From Pseudomonas coleopterorum (GTDB lineage Bacteria; Pseudomonadota; Gammaproteobacteria; Pseudomonadales; Pseudomonadaceae): a DNA stretch of 64,000 nt. Within the stretch, counting starts at the first letter, position 1, and each line of letters starts with the position of its first letter. The stretch lies in the NCBI RefSeq assembly GCF_900105555.1, contig NZ_FNTZ01000001.1:3785501-3849500 (forward strand). The letters run 5' to 3'. The notes below the pieces were generated by a model that was given only the letters and a program-made list of their open reading frames with translations, had not been told where the DNA came from and made no database searches. Shown piece after piece: positions 10,017 to 20,753 of this stretch. A program made the translations under genes and the position numbers.

Positions 10017-12326
10017 ATGTCGCGCCAACACCACTTCATTCCGGGCTCATCGCCACGGCTGCTTGCCTCTGCCATCGGCATGGCGCTGGGCGCCACCTGG
10101 GTAGCGCCCACCGCGTACGCGGCTGACGCCGACGAGGCAAAGGCCGCTCCGCTGTCGCTGGGTGCCACCAGCATTACAGGGGAGGCCCAGGAGCCGACGT
10201 CCTATCAGACCGAACGTGCCTCATCCACCAAGTACACTGCGCCGCTGGTGGACACACCGCGCTCGGTGACGGTGGTGCCGCAACAGGTCATCAAGGACAC
10301 CGGCGCGCTCAATCTGCAGGATGCCCTGCGCACTGTGCCCGGCATCACCTTCGGTGCCGGTGAAGGCGGCAACCCGCAGGGCGACCGGCCTTTCATCCGC
10401 GGCTTCGATGCCCAGGGCGACACCTACCTGGATGGCGTACGCGATGCCGGCGCGCAGAGCCGGGAAATCTTCGCCGTGGAATCCATCGAGGTCAGCAAGG
10501 GGCCCAACTCGGCCATTGGCGGGCGTGGCGCGGCCGGCGGTACGATCAACCTGGTGAGCAAGAAGGCACACTTGGGTGACTCGCTGGACGGCGGCTTCAC
10601 CTGGGGTTCGGACCAGACCCAGCGCTACACCCTGGACGGCAACTACCAGTTCAGCGACAGCGCCGCCGGGCGACTCAACCTGATGAGCCACCAGAGCAAC
10701 GTGGCCGGCCGCGATCAGGTCGACTACGACCGCTGGGGCATCGCGCCGTCGCTGGCCTTCGGCCTGGGCACGCAGACGCGAGTCTTCCTCGACTATTACC
10801 ACCTGGAGAGCGATGACCTGCCCGACTCGGGCATTCCCTACAGCATCCCGGCCGCCGGGAACGCCGGCCGTACCTCGGCCAATCCGGACACACCGCAGGA
10901 CGGCGGGCGCAGCAGCAACTTCTATGGCCTGAGCGACCGTGATTTCCGCAAGACCCGCAGCGACATCGCCACCTTCGCCATCGAGCACGATCTGACCGAC
11001 GCCTTGACCGTGAAGAATACCCTGCGCCACGGCAATACCATGCAGGACTACATCCTCACCCAGCCCGACGACAGCCAGCGCAACGTCAGAAACGGCAGCG
11101 TCTGGCGCCGGGCCAACAGCCGCGTCGGCAATACCGCGACCACCACCAACCAGACCGATCTGTTCGGCGATTTCTATGTGGCCGGATTCAAGAACAGCTT
11201 CTCGACCGGTATCGAGTTCAGCCGCGAAGACAGCGACCGCAGCAGCTACACCGTCAACACCGACACCACGCCGCGTACCGCCGGCTCCAGCAGCAACTGC
11301 AGCCTGGGCAGCATCGTCTCCAGCGGCTATAACTGCACCTCGCTGGCCAATCCCAACCCGGACGATCCGTGGAACGGCGCCATTGCCCGCAACTATGCCG
11401 GCACCGACACGTCGAGCAAGACGCGGGCAATCTACGTGTTCGACACGCTGGAGCTGAGCCCGCAATGGCAGGTGAACGCCGGCCTGCGCTACGACCACTT
11501 CGAAACCGACTACCGCACCTATACGGCCGCTGGCGTCACCACGGCCAAGAGCGAGGACACCAGCGAGTTCGTCACCGGCCAACTAGGGTTGGTGTGGAAA
11601 CCGGCCGAGAATGGCAGCGTCTATGTGTCCTATGCCACGTCCGCCACGCCACCCGGCTCGCTGGTCGGTGAAGGCATGGAAGGCAATCCGTTGGGTGGTG
11701 CACCGGACCGCTCCGGCAACCTGCTGAGCAGTGACCTGGAGCCAGAGGAAACCACCAACTACGAAATCGGGACCAAGTGGGATCTGTTCGACCAGCGCCT
11801 GTCGCTGACCGCCGCGCTGTTCCGCACCGAGAAAGACAACACCCGGGTGCAGACCAATACCTACGCCTACGAGAACGCGGGCAAGACCCGTGTCGACGGC
11901 CTGGAGCTGTCGGCGTCCGGCAAGCTCACCGAGCAGTGGCAGGTGTTTGCCGGCTACAGCTACCTGGAAGCACGGGTGGTGGACAACGGCCCGCTGGGCG
12001 CGGCGAACAACGGCAACCAGATGCCCAACACGCCGAACAATAGTGCCAGCCTGTGGACCACCTACAACCTGACGCCCAAGCTGACCATCGGTGGCGGCGC
12101 GTTCTACGTCGATGACGTGTTCGGCAACCTTGCCAACACCACGATGGTCGACAGCTACGTGCGGCTCGATGCCATGGCCAGCTACAAGATCAACAAGCAT
12201 TTCGATGTGCAGTTGAACGTGCAGAACCTGGCCGACAAGACCTACTACGACAAGGCCTTCAGCACCCACTTCGCCAACCAGGCGGCAGGTCGTACGGCAC
12301 TGCTGAGTACCAACTTCCACTTCTAG
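10017..12326 (+). CDS. piuA: TonB-dependent catecholate siderophore receptor PiuA
   Basis: An outer-membrane importer for ferric catecholate siderophores, 769 residues. A signal peptide ends near AYAADADEAK (about residue 35). The TonB box region and plug follow (DTPRSVTVVPQQVIKDTG, about 75-200), then a 22-strand barrel ending in the C-terminal aromatic signature STNFHF. A stretch with two cysteines around CSLGSIVSSGYNC lies in an outer loop. The ATG at 10017 has GGGGAAGG just upstream; the long open frame before it overlaps piuC in antisense and is not coding. Control is probably by Fur and possibly by the nested repeats at 9917-9975. Confidence 0.95.
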   Translation: MSRQHHFIPGSSPRLLASAIGMALGATWVAPTAYAADADEAKAAPLSLGATSITGEAQEPTSYQTERASSTKYTAPLVDTPRSVTVVPQQVIKDTGALNLQDALRTVPGITFGAGEGGNPQGDRPFIRGFDAQGDTYLDGVRDAGAQSREIFAVESIEVSKGPNSAIGGRGAAGGTINLVSKKAHLGDSLDGGFTWGSDQTQRYTLDGNYQFSDSAAGRLNLMSHQSNVAGRDQVDYDRWGIAPSLAFGLGTQTRVFLDYYHLESDDLPDSGIPYSIPAAGNAGRTSANPDTPQDGGRSSNFYGLSDRDFRKTRSDIATFAIEHDLTDALTVKNTLRHGNTMQDYILTQPDDSQRNVRNGSVWRRANSRVGNTATTTNQTDLFGDFYVAGFKNSFSTGIEFSREDSDRSSYTVNTDTTPRTAGSSSNCSLGSIVSSGYNCTSLANPNPDDPWNGAIARNYAGTDTSSKTRAIYVFDTLELSPQWQVNAGLRYDHFETDYRTYTAAGVTTAKSEDTSEFVTGQLGLVWKPAENGSVYVSYATSATPPGSLVGEGMEGNPLGGAPDRSGNLLSSDLEPEETTNYEIGTKWDLFDQRLSLTAALFRTEKDNTRVQTNTYAYENAGKTRVDGLELSASGKLTEQWQVFAGYSYLEARVVDNGPLGAANNGNQMPNTPNNSASLWTTYNLTPKLTIGGGAFYVDDVFGNLANTTMVDSYVRLDAMASYKINKHFDVQLNVQNLADKTYYDKAFSTHFANQAAGRTALLSTNFHF

Positions 12327-12346
12327 AGGCCGCCTGGCCGTTTCTG

Positions 12347-12379
12347 CGCCCTGCTCGTTCACGCGACGCAGGGCGTTTT
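12347..12379 (+). terminator. intrinsic terminator after piuA
   Basis: CGCCCTGC (12347-12354) pairs with GCAGGGCG (12368-12375), followed by TTTTA. The loop is 13 bases. Confidence 0.75.
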
Positions 12380-12397
12380 ACGTCGCAACGGCAACGA

Positions 12398-12425
12398 ACC
12401 GAATCGGTACGGTTGAGACCGATTC
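12398..12425. promoter_or_regulatory. palindromic candidate operator before the PepSY reductase
   Basis: GAATCGGT (12401-12408) and ACCGATTC (12418-12425) form a perfect 8-bp inverted repeat over nine bases, overlapping the smaller palindrome ACCGAATCGGT (12398-12408). It lies 60 bases before the GTG start of the next gene. Confidence 0.45.
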
Positions 12426-12485
12426 TCAGCGCGTGTTGCATAATGCCGTCCGCCTTCCTTTCGATTGGCCCGCCCAAGGTGATCC

Positions 12486-15011
12486 GTGTTCAAGAACGTC
12501 CTCTTCCAGCTGCACTGGTTTTTCGGCATCACTGGTGGCCTGGTGCTGGCCCTGATGGGCATCACCGGCGCGAGTTATTCGTTCGAGGATGAAATTCTGC
12601 GCGCGCTCAACCCGCAGAGCCTGACGGTGCAGATCCGCGACACGGGGATCCTGCCTGCCGCTGAGCTGGTGGAGATTCTCGAGCGGCGCCAGGGCAGCAA
12701 GGTCGCTGCCTTGCGCGTGGACCTGGTCGAGGGTAGCGCCGCGCGGGTGTCCTTCACTCCGCCGGCGGGACAGCGGCGTGGACCATCGGCCTATTTCGAT
12801 CCGTACACCGGAGAACTGCAGGGCGAGGTGTTCGGCGAAGGTTTCTTCGACCTGATGCTGGACCTGCACCGCTTCCTGGCCATGGGTGGCACCGGCCGCC
12901 AGATCACCGGGGCCTGCACCCTGATGCTGGTGTTTTTCTGCCTCTCGGGCCTGTACCTGCGCTGGCCGCGCAAGGCATTGAACTGGCGCACCTGGCTTAC
13001 GTTGGATTGGGCCAAGAAAGGGCGCGCCTTCAACTGGGACCTGCACGCGGTGTTCGGCACCTGGTGCCTGCTGTTCTATCTGCTCGCCGCCCTGACCGGC
13101 CTGACCTGGTCGTATCAATGGTTCGGCAACGCCGTGAACAGGATGCTCTCCGACACCCCCACCGCCCCGCGCATCGAACGGCGCACGGCCTCGTCTTCCG
13201 ACGTGGCGCCGGTGGTCGACTACGACGCACTGTGGGCCAATATTCGCGCAGCGGTCGGGCCCGAGCTGAGCGTGATCAATGTGCGCATACCCGGCAATGT
13301 CGGTCTGCCGGCGACGGTCTTCTACCTGCGCAAGGATTCGCCGCACGACCGCGCGTTCGGCTTGCTCAGCCTCGACCCCACTACCGAGCAGATCAAGGAC
13401 ATCCAGCGTTACGAAGACAAGTCGCTGAAGGCGCAACTGCTGACCAGCATCTATGCCCTGCACGTGGGTAGCTACTTCGGGCTGGTCGGGCGCATTCTGA
13501 TGATGCTGGCCAGCCTGACGATGCCGTTGTTCCTGATCACCGGCTGGTTGCTGTACCTGGATCGGCGCCGCAAGAAGCGCCAGGTGCGCCTAGCGCGCGA
13601 TGCCTTGAACGTGCAGGACGATGCCTCTGCAGGTTGGTTGGTCGGCTTTGCCAGCCAGAGCGGCTTCGCCGAGCAATTGGCATGGCAAACCGCCGGGCAA
13701 TTGCAGTCGGCGGGCCACAGCGTTCAGGTCCGCGCCTTGGGTCAGGTGGACGAAGCGCAGTTGCAGCAGGCCGACAGGGTCTTGTTCGTGGTCAGCACCT
13801 TCGGCGACGGCGAGGCGCCCGATACCGCCCGCGGCTTCGAGCGCAAGGTGCTGGGCAGTGCCTGCGCCCTGCCCGGCTTGCGCTACGCCGTGCTGGCCCT
13901 GGGCGACCGGCAATACCAGCAGTTCTGCGGTTTCGCCCACCGTCTCGATCAATGGCTCGATGCCCGGGGTGCGCAGCCGCTGTTCACCTCGATCGAGGTG
14001 GACAACGCCGACCCGGCGGCCTTGCAGCAGTGGCAGCAGCAACTGAGACTGCTGACCGGGGGTGTGGCACAGGCCGTATGGCAGGCACCGGCATTCAGCC
14101 CGTGGACCTTGGTCGAACGTCAGCTGTTAAACCCCGGCAGCTCAGGCGATCCGGTCTACCGCATCGCCTTGCGCAACGATGGTCAAGCCCAGTGGGAGGC
14201 TGGCGATCTGGTTGATGTGCTGCCGCGCAACGGCCGCCTGGCCATCGAACAGTGCCTGTCGGGGCTGGGCCTGGAGGCGTCGACCCCGGTCTGGGTCGAT
14301 GGCCTGCAGGAGCCGCTGGGGCAAGCGTTGGCCAGCCGCCAGCTTCCAGCCAGCCGCAGTCATCTGGTCGGGCTTCATGCGCAGGCGCTGGTGGACGCGC
14401 TGATACCCATCACGGTGCGCGAGTATTCCATCGCCTCCCTACCCGGCGACGGTCGCCTGGAACTGATCGTGCGTCAGCAACGGCACGACGACGGTGGTTT
14501 GGGGCTGGGTTCGGGCTGGCTGACCGAGTACGCTGAACTGCATGGCGCAGTCAGCCTGCGCTTGCGACGCAATGCGGGGTTTCATCTGCCGCAGGAGCCA
14601 GTGCCGGTGATTCTGATCGGCAACGGCACCGGTCTGGCAGGCTTGCGCAGCTTACTCAAAGCGCGCATCGAACAGGGACAACAGCGAAACTGGTTGTTGT
14701 TCGGCGAGCGCAACCGGGCCCATGACTTTCACTGCCGGGAGGAGTTACTGGGGTGGTTGGCCAGTGGTGACCTTGCGCGCTTGGACGTGGCGTTTTCGCG
14801 TGATCAGGCGCACAAGGTGTATGTGCAGGATCGGCTGCGCGAGGCGGATGACGAGTTGCTGGAATGGGTGGAGAACGGCGCGGTGATCTACGTGTGCGGA
14901 AGCCTGCAGGGGATGGCCAGCGGCGTGGATCAGGTGCTGACCGATGTGTTGAGCCGCGAACGCCTGGATGTCCTCATCGAAACCGGCCGCTACCGCCGCG
15001 ACGTCTATTGA
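12486..15011 (+). CDS. PepSY membrane domain/flavodoxin/FNR-type reductase fusion
   Basis: An 841-residue inner-membrane flavoprotein like PA4513, next to piuA there too. The N-terminal PepSY-associated membrane part (about 1-370) has four membrane helices with conserved histidines ([42 protein letters not shown]), likely haem ligands. A flavodoxin domain follows (about 378-520, [15 protein letters not shown]), then an FAD/NADPH reductase domain (about 535-841) with REYSIAS and [14 protein letters not shown]. By context it probably supplies electrons from NADPH to reduce ferric siderophore iron in the periplasm; this is inference. GTG start at 12486 with AAGGTG six bases upstream. Confidence 0.85.
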   Translation: MFKNVLFQLHWFFGITGGLVLALMGITGASYSFEDEILRALNPQSLTVQIRDTGILPAAELVEILERRQGSKVAALRVDLVEGSAARVSFTPPAGQRRGPSAYFDPYTGELQGEVFGEGFFDLMLDLHRFLAMGGTGRQITGACTLMLVFFCLSGLYLRWPRKALNWRTWLTLDWAKKGRAFNWDLHAVFGTWCLLFYLLAALTGLTWSYQWFGNAVNRMLSDTPTAPRIERRTASSSDVAPVVDYDALWANIRAAVGPELSVINVRIPGNVGLPATVFYLRKDSPHDRAFGLLSLDPTTEQIKDIQRYEDKSLKAQLLTSIYALHVGSYFGLVGRILMMLASLTMPLFLITGWLLYLDRRRKKRQVRLARDALNVQDDASAGWLVGFASQSGFAEQLAWQTAGQLQSAGHSVQVRALGQVDEAQLQQADRVLFVVSTFGDGEAPDTARGFERKVLGSACALPGLRYAVLALGDRQYQQFCGFAHRLDQWLDARGAQPLFTSIEVDNADPAALQQWQQQLRLLTGGVAQAVWQAPAFSPWTLVERQLLNPGSSGDPVYRIALRNDGQAQWEAGDLVDVLPRNGRLAIEQCLSGLGLEASTPVWVDGLQEPLGQALASRQLPASRSHLVGLHAQALVDALIPITVREYSIASLPGDGRLELIVRQQRHDDGGLGLGSGWLTEYAELHGAVSLRLRRNAGFHLPQEPVPVILIGNGTGLAGLRSLLKARIEQGQQRNWLLFGERNRAHDFHCREELLGWLASGDLARLDVAFSRDQAHKVYVQDRLREADDELLEWVENGAVIYVCGSLQGMASGVDQVLTDVLSRERLDVLIETGRYRRDVY

Positions 15012-15055
15012 CCCACCGCGTCGGCGGTGCGTGCGGTGTATCTGGAAAACCGCGT

Positions 15056-15196
15056 CAAGGCCGGACGCGGCTTGCGCCGCTGCTACAGGGGATCGGGGTA
15101 TTTCTGTAGCAGCGGCGCGAGCCGCGTCGGCGGTGCATGCGCTGTCTCTGGCTCACCGCGGTGAGGCCGGACGCGGCTTGCGCCGCTGCTACAGGG
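15056..15196. repeat. cluster of three REP palindromes (type CTGTAGCAGCGGCGC)
   Basis: Copies at about 15061-15088 (minus), 15104-15135 (plus) and 15166-15194 (minus), each an imperfect hairpin of the form GACGCGGCTTGCGCCGCTGCTACAG or its complement. The last copy ends directly at the stop of fruA. A degenerate edge, 15013-15036, adjoins the stop of the reductase gene. They lie between two convergent genes. Confidence 0.85.
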
Positions 15197-16927
15197 TCAG
15201 GCTTTTGCCGGTTCTACGGCAATTTCTTGGATCTCCGGCTTTTTGATCACGGCATACACGACCGCGGTCAACAGGGCACCGGCGACGATGGCCATCAGAT
15301 ACAACAAGGCATGGTTGATCGCGTTCGGAATCAGCAACACGAACAAGCCACCGTGCGGCGCCATCAGCTTGCAGCCGAAGTACATCGACAATGCACCGGT
15401 CAAGGCCCCACCGACAATGCTCGCCGGAATGACCCGCAACGGGTCCTTGGCGGCGAACGGGATGGCGCCCTCGGAAATGAAGCACAACCCCAGCACCAAC
15501 GCCGCCTTGCCCGCCTCACGCTCGGTCTGGGCGAATTTGCGCCGGGCGAAGAAGGTCGCCAGCCCCAGACCAATCGGCGGCACCATACCCGCCGCCATGG
15601 TTGCGGCCATTGGCGCATAGCTCTGCGACGCCAGCAGCCCCACCGAAAACGCATACGCCGCCTTGTTGATCGGCCCGCCCAGGTCGACGCACATCATCGC
15701 CCCCAGCAGCACCCCCAGCAGCAACGCGTTGGTGGTGCCCATGCTGTCGAGGAACGTCGTCAGACCTGCCAGCATTCCAGCCACCGGCTTGCCGACGACA
15801 TAGATCATCACCAGGCCCGTGAACAGACTGGCCAACAGGGGAATGATCAGGATCGGCTTCAAGGCTTCCAGACTGGCCGGCAGCTTCGCATAGCGGTTGA
15901 TCGCCTTGGCCGCGTAACCGGCAATGAAACCCGCCGCGATACCACCGATGAAGCCGGCACCCAAGGTGCTCGCCAGCAAACCACCGATCATGCCCGGTGC
16001 AAGCCCTGGACGGTCGGCGATGGAATAGGCGATGTAGCCCGCCAGCAACGGCACCATCAGCTTGAACGCGGCTTCGCCACCGATTTGCATCAAGGCGGCC
16101 GGCAAGGTGCCGGGCTCCTTGAACGCCTCGATACCGAACACGAACGACAGCGCGATCAGCAAGCCCCCCGCCACCACCATTGGCAGCATGAACGACACAC
16201 CGGTCAACAGGTGCTTGTAGACGCCGGTCTTCTCCTGCTTCTTGGGCGCACCGGCAGCACTGCCGGTGGATTCCACTTCACCTTCGGCGAGCGCTTTGTT
16301 GAGGGTCGCTTGAGCCTGTTTCAGGGCAATGCCGGTGCCGCAGCGATAGATCTTCTTGCCGGCAAAACGCTCGGTGGCCACTTCGATATCGGCGGCCAGC
16401 AACACCACGTCGGCCTCGTCGATGGCCTGCACGCTCAACGGGTTGCGCGCGCCCACCGAGCCCTGGGTTTCCACCTGCAACTCGTAGCCCAACTGCTTGG
16501 CGCCCTGCTGCAACGCTTCGGCCGCCATGAAGGTGTGCGCGACCCCGGTCGGGCAGGCGGTGACCGCCACCAGACGCGGTGCACGCGACGCCGTTGCGGC
16601 TGCCGCCGGCGCGGCTGCGTAGGGCTTGGCCTGTTCGGCAGCCTGCCGCAGAAAGCCGTCGACATCCTGCAGGGCGTGGGCCGGGCTGCTCTGGAACAGA
16701 CGCTTGCCGACGAAACGGCTCAGGTCCATGGCGCCGGTGTTGACCACCAGCACCCAATCCGCGGCTTCGATATCGGCCTCGGTCAGACGCTGCTCGGGGT
16801 TTTGCGGGTCGAACACTTCAACGCTGGTGCTCCAACCCTGGCGACGGGCCGCCGCGTCGAGCAGACGTGCGCTCAAGACGCTGGACACCCGCCCGCTGGG
16901 GCACGCGGTGACAATAGCTAGTTTCAT
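15197..16927 (-). CDS. fruA: fructose-specific PTS enzyme IIBC
   Basis: Imports fructose across the inner membrane while phosphorylating it to fructose 1-phosphate. The 576 residues comprise an N-terminal IIB-like duplicate (1-100, AIVTACPSG with its own Cys), the functional IIB domain (about 115-215, VAVTACPTGVAHTFMAAEAL with the phosphorylated Cys), a charged linker, and the membrane IIC domain (about 235-565). The ATG at 16927 has AGAGGG six bases upstream; a TTG two codons earlier is the alternative. Last gene of the fruBKA operon. Confidence 0.95.
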   Translation of the reverse strand: MKLAIVTACPSGRVSSVLSARLLDAAARRQGWSTSVEVFDPQNPEQRLTEADIEAADWVLVVNTGAMDLSRFVGKRLFQSSPAHALQDVDGFLRQAAEQAKPYAAAPAAAATASRAPRLVAVTACPTGVAHTFMAAEALQQGAKQLGYELQVETQGSVGARNPLSVQAIDEADVVLLAADIEVATERFAGKKIYRCGTGIALKQAQATLNKALAEGEVESTGSAAGAPKKQEKTGVYKHLLTGVSFMLPMVVAGGLLIALSFVFGIEAFKEPGTLPAALMQIGGEAAFKLMVPLLAGYIAYSIADRPGLAPGMIGGLLASTLGAGFIGGIAAGFIAGYAAKAINRYAKLPASLEALKPILIIPLLASLFTGLVMIYVVGKPVAGMLAGLTTFLDSMGTTNALLLGVLLGAMMCVDLGGPINKAAYAFSVGLLASQSYAPMAATMAAGMVPPIGLGLATFFARRKFAQTEREAGKAALVLGLCFISEGAIPFAAKDPLRVIPASIVGGALTGALSMYFGCKLMAPHGGLFVLLIPNAINHALLYLMAIVAGALLTAVVYAVIKKPEIQEIAVEPAKA

Positions 16928-16938
16928 CTTCAACCCTC

Positions 16939-17880
16939 TTATTGTTCTGTCAGCGGACGTACACTGACGCCGCTTTCAAGCCGCGCCAGGTGCGCGGCAT
17001 CACTGATTCCGAAGCCGATCTGCGTCACCGCCATGGCGGCGATCGCGGTGGCCGTGCGCAGGCTGTGTTCCGGCGTCCGTTCGCTGAGCAGACCGTGTAC
17101 CAGCCCGGCCAGCAACGAGTCCCCGGCACCTACGGTACTGGCCACGTCGACGGTGGGCGGCAAGGCCTGCAAGGCCAGGTCGGCCGCGAACCAATTGACG
17201 CCGCGCTCGCCCTGGGAAATCACCACGTTGCCGACCCCGTCGGCCAACAGGCGCTGGGCCGCAGCGGACTGCTCGGCAGGCGTTTCCACCGAGCTGCCGA
17301 GCACCTCGGTGAGCTCATGGGTATTGGGCTTGACCAGCCATGGACGGGTCAGCAAGCCGGCGCGCAGGGCCGCGCCACTGGTATCGAGCGCCACTTTGAG
17401 GCCCATGCGCGCAAGCGCTTCGAGCAGCGCCTGGAACCACTGCGGATTCACCCCACGCGGCAAGCTGCCAGCGACCACGACCGCATCGTGCCCCGGCGCA
17501 ATGTCCTGCAGACGAGCCAACAGCGCCGCCTGGGCCTGGTCGTCGACCACCGGACCCGAACCGTTGACGTCGGTGACACGGCCACTGCGCTCGGCCAGTT
17601 TGATGTTGCTGCGCGTCTCACCCGGCACGCGAATGAACGCATCGGTAAAACCGCGCTGCGCGAACAGCGCCTCGAACGGCTGCGCATTGGCGTCGCCGAG
17701 AAAACCACTCACGGTCACCTGATGGCCAAGGTCGGCCAGCACTTGGGCGACATTGAGGCCCTTGCCAGCGGCGTGACGGTGCAGGGCATTGCTGCGATTG
17801 ACTTCGCCCAGTTCCAGGCCGTCGATCTCCACGGTCAGGTCCAACGCCGGATTGAGCGTCAGGGTCAGGATGCGTGCCAT
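16939..17880 (-). CDS. fruK: 1-phosphofructokinase
   Basis: Phosphorylates fructose 1-phosphate to fructose 1,6-bisphosphate with ATP. The 313-residue PfkB-family protein shows the sugar-binding GKGLNVAQVLADLG motif near 40 and the catalytic VGAGDSLLAGLVHG motif near 250. The ATG at 17880 overlaps the fruB stop (TGATG), so translation is coupled. It lies 11 bases upstream of fruA. Confidence 0.95.
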   Translation of the reverse strand: MARILTLTLNPALDLTVEIDGLELGEVNRSNALHRHAAGKGLNVAQVLADLGHQVTVSGFLGDANAQPFEALFAQRGFTDAFIRVPGETRSNIKLAERSGRVTDVNGSGPVVDDQAQAALLARLQDIAPGHDAVVVAGSLPRGVNPQWFQALLEALARMGLKVALDTSGAALRAGLLTRPWLVKPNTHELTEVLGSSVETPAEQSAAAQRLLADGVGNVVISQGERGVNWFAADLALQALPPTVDVASTVGAGDSLLAGLVHGLLSERTPEHSLRTATAIAAMAVTQIGFGISDAAHLARLESGVSVRPLTEQ

Positions 17881-20753
17881 CAAGATTTCTCCACCAGGGC
17901 ACGCACCTGCGTGGCGGTGCCCAACCCGAGCGCATGCCGGGCCAATTGTTGCGCGTGGCTGAGCGTCAGCTCGCGTATCCCCGCCTTGACCTCGGCAATG
18001 CTGCGCGCCGAGACACTCAATTCATCCACACCCAGGCCGACCAGCAACGGCACAGCCAACGGGTCGGCTGCCAGCTCACCGCAGACGCCGACCCATTTGC
18101 CGTAGTCATGGGCTGCACGCACGGTGATGTCGATCAATTGCAGTACGGCCGGGTGCAGGCCATCGGCCTGGGCCGACAAGGTCGGGTGGCCACGGTCGAT
18201 GGCTAAGGTGTACTGAGTAAGGTCGTTGGTGCCGATGCTGAAGAAGTCGACCTCCCGGGCCAGTACCGGAGCCAGCAAGGCCGCCGATGGCACTTCGATC
18301 ATGATGCCCAGTTGCAGGTCCTTGACCGGAATCTCGCGACGCACGCGCTCGGTCATGTCCTTGGCCTGGCGCCACTCTTCGACACTGCCGACCATGGGGA
18401 ACATGATCCGCAGCGGACGGTTGTCGGCGGCGCGCAGCAGCGCGCGCAGCTGGCCTTCCATCACGTCGGGGCGCTGCAGCGTGAGGCGAATGCCGCGCAC
18501 ACCCAGGAACGGGTTCTCTTCCTTGTCGATCGGCCAGTACGGCAACGGCTTGTCGCCGCCCACATCGAGGGTGCGTACCACCAGCGGTCGACCTTGCAGG
18601 CCATCGAGCACACGGCGGTACTCGGCTTCCTGCACGGCCTCATCCGGGGCTTGCGAATGGGCCATGAAAATCAGCTCGGTGCGCAGCAAGCCAACGCCCT
18701 CGGCGCCCTGCTCCACCGCCTTGGCAACACCGGCGCTTTCGCCAATGTTGGCGAACACTTCCACGGCGTGCCCGTCGAGGGTCACCGCGCTTTCCATGCG
18801 TCGCTCGGCCGCGGCCTGCAGGCGCTGCTCGCGGCGATCACGGTCGGCCAGGGCACGTTCCAGCACCTCGGGCGCCGGGGCCACGGTCAACAGGCCGCGC
18901 TGACCGTCGATCAGCAGCGCCGTACCGGCAGCGATCTGCAACACGCCTTCGCCTGCGCCGACCACGGCCGGAATGCCCAGAGCACGCGCGACGATGGCGC
19001 TGTGCGCCGTGGCACCACCGCGCGCGGTGAGAATCCCGGCCACACGAGCCGGGTCAAGACGGGCCACATCGGAAGGACCGACCTCGTCCATCACCAGAAT
19101 GTAGGCTTCCTTGGGCTCTTCCAGCGTCGGTACGCCGCACAGTTGTGCCAGCACGCGGCGACCGATGTCGCGCAGATCGGCTGCGCGCTCGGCCAGCAGG
19201 GCATCCTGCAGCGCTTCCTGTTGCACGGCGGCAGCCTCGATCACCGTGTTCCAGGCTGCCGCAGCACTTTCACCCTGCTGCAGACGCGCGGCGACTTCAT
19301 CGGTCAGCGCCGGGTCGTCGAGCATTTCCTGGTGAGTGACGAAGATCTCGCGGATGGCCTGCGCCTGGGCGCGCTGGATCAGCCCTTCGATGTCCTGACG
19401 CACCTGGCCCAGGGCCGCCTGCAGACGCTCGCGTTCGAGCGCCACGGATTCACCGCGCTGGGGATATTCGAAATCGTGCAGCACCTGGATGTGCGCCGGC
19501 CCCATGGCGATGCCGGGGGCAGCGGCGACGCCCTGGACCTGGGCCCCGGTGCGCGGTGCCTGCGGCTTGGCCTTGGGCGCCTTGGCGACCGGTGCCTGCT
19601 GCGGCGCCGCTTCGGTGACCGCTGGCAGCGGCTCCACTTCTTCGCCCAGGCCTTCCTCGATGGCCTTCAGCAGCGCTGGCAGGGCGTCGTCTGCAATGGT
19701 AGGTTCAGCCACCAGTTCCAGGGTCTGGCCGCGCTGCGCACCGAGGCTGAGCAGCTTGCTCAGGCTCTTGGCGGACACGGCAAGGCCGCCGGACTCGACC
19801 ACCCGCAAGCGGATCTCGCCGTCGAAGCTCTTTGCCAGTTGCGCCAGGATCTTCGCCGGGCGGGCATGCAGGCCATGGGCGTTGGCCAGTACGATACGCG
19901 CACTGGGCCAGTCGGCTGGCAGCTCGCCACCAAGCGCTTCGAGCACTGCCCGCGTGCTGGTGGCGCCGCCCAATTCGTTGCCGCGGCCTTCGATCAGCAA
20001 GGCGCACAAACGTTCGAGCAGTGCCTGGTGGGCTTCACCCAGACTCGCCAGGCAGAACAGACCGGTCAACGGCTGGCCCAGGTAACGCAGAGGCTTGTCC
20101 GGAGTGACGAACGCCAGGCCTGGACGCTTGACCGTTTGCTCGCTGTGCAGCCACCACAGGCCATCGCCCAGCGGCAGCGCTTCGACCTGCTGCAGCAGTG
20201 CCGCGAAACCATTGCTTACACAATCGGCCTGGCGCAACAGACGCGCACCGCGCCAAACCAGCTCTTCGAAATCTTCGGCCATCACCCCCAGGCTGATCAT
20301 CTGCGCATCCAGCGCCAATTCCTGCGGCGCCCCCTGCAGCAGTTTCAGCAGCGCTGGCGCATCGCTGGCCCGACGCAACGCTTCACCCAGGTCGGTTTCA
20401 CCCAGTGCGCGGGTCAGCAATTGCAGCAGGCGCAGGTGTTCGTCGGATTTGGCGGCAATGCCGATGGCCAGGTAAACCATCTGGCCGTCGCCCCAATCCA
20501 CGCCTTCGGGGAATTGCAGCAGGCGCACGCCGGTGGTGAACACCAGGTCGCGGGTATCGGGCGTACCGTGGGGAATGGCGATGCCTTGGCCAAGAAAGGT
20601 CGAGCCTTGAGCTTCACGCGCTTGCAAGCCGGCCAGGTAACCTTCGGCCACTAAACCATCGGCAACCAGCTTGTCGGCGAGCAATTGCAGGGCGGCGGGT
20701 TTATCCACGGCACTCTGGCCCATGGATATCTGCTCTATAGTGAGCTCCAGCAT
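17880..20753 (-). CDS. fruB: multiphosphoryl transfer protein (EIIA-Fru/HPr/EI fusion)
   Basis: Carries phosphate from PEP to FruA. The 957 residues read EIIA-Fru (1-145, with His in GIAIPHGTPDTRD at about 62), a linker, HPr (about 285-370, His in NAHGLHARPAKIL), an Ala/Pro/Lys-rich linker, then enzyme I (about 400-955, His in GGATAHSAIVARALG; PEP-site segments MFPMVGSVEEW and SIGTNDLTQYT). All three phospho-histidines are present. First gene of the operon; AGGAGAGAGG lies just upstream of its ATG. A Cra operator lies about 170 bases upstream. Confidence 0.95.
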   Translation of the reverse strand: MLELTIEQISMGQSAVDKPAALQLLADKLVADGLVAEGYLAGLQAREAQGSTFLGQGIAIPHGTPDTRDLVFTTGVRLLQFPEGVDWGDGQMVYLAIGIAAKSDEHLRLLQLLTRALGETDLGEALRRASDAPALLKLLQGAPQELALDAQMISLGVMAEDFEELVWRGARLLRQADCVSNGFAALLQQVEALPLGDGLWWLHSEQTVKRPGLAFVTPDKPLRYLGQPLTGLFCLASLGEAHQALLERLCALLIEGRGNELGGATSTRAVLEALGGELPADWPSARIVLANAHGLHARPAKILAQLAKSFDGEIRLRVVESGGLAVSAKSLSKLLSLGAQRGQTLELVAEPTIADDALPALLKAIEEGLGEEVEPLPAVTEAAPQQAPVAKAPKAKPQAPRTGAQVQGVAAAPGIAMGPAHIQVLHDFEYPQRGESVALERERLQAALGQVRQDIEGLIQRAQAQAIREIFVTHQEMLDDPALTDEVAARLQQGESAAAAWNTVIEAAAVQQEALQDALLAERAADLRDIGRRVLAQLCGVPTLEEPKEAYILVMDEVGPSDVARLDPARVAGILTARGGATAHSAIVARALGIPAVVGAGEGVLQIAAGTALLIDGQRGLLTVAPAPEVLERALADRDRREQRLQAAAERRMESAVTLDGHAVEVFANIGESAGVAKAVEQGAEGVGLLRTELIFMAHSQAPDEAVQEAEYRRVLDGLQGRPLVVRTLDVGGDKPLPYWPIDKEENPFLGVRGIRLTLQRPDVMEGQLRALLRAADNRPLRIMFPMVGSVEEWRQAKDMTERVRREIPVKDLQLGIMIEVPSAALLAPVLAREVDFFSIGTNDLTQYTLAIDRGHPTLSAQADGLHPAVLQLIDITVRAAHDYGKWVGVCGELAADPLAVPLLVGLGVDELSVSARSIAEVKAGIRELTLSHAQQLARHALGLGTATQVRALVEKS

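Noticed and set aside
10221..11582. 453-codon frame antisense to piuA
   Set aside because: Composition typical of an antisense frame; no signal, motif or ribosome site.
18312..20654. 780-codon open frame antisense to fruB
   Set aside because: Shadow of fruB with Gln/Arg/His-rich composition; fruB has three intact catalytic domains.
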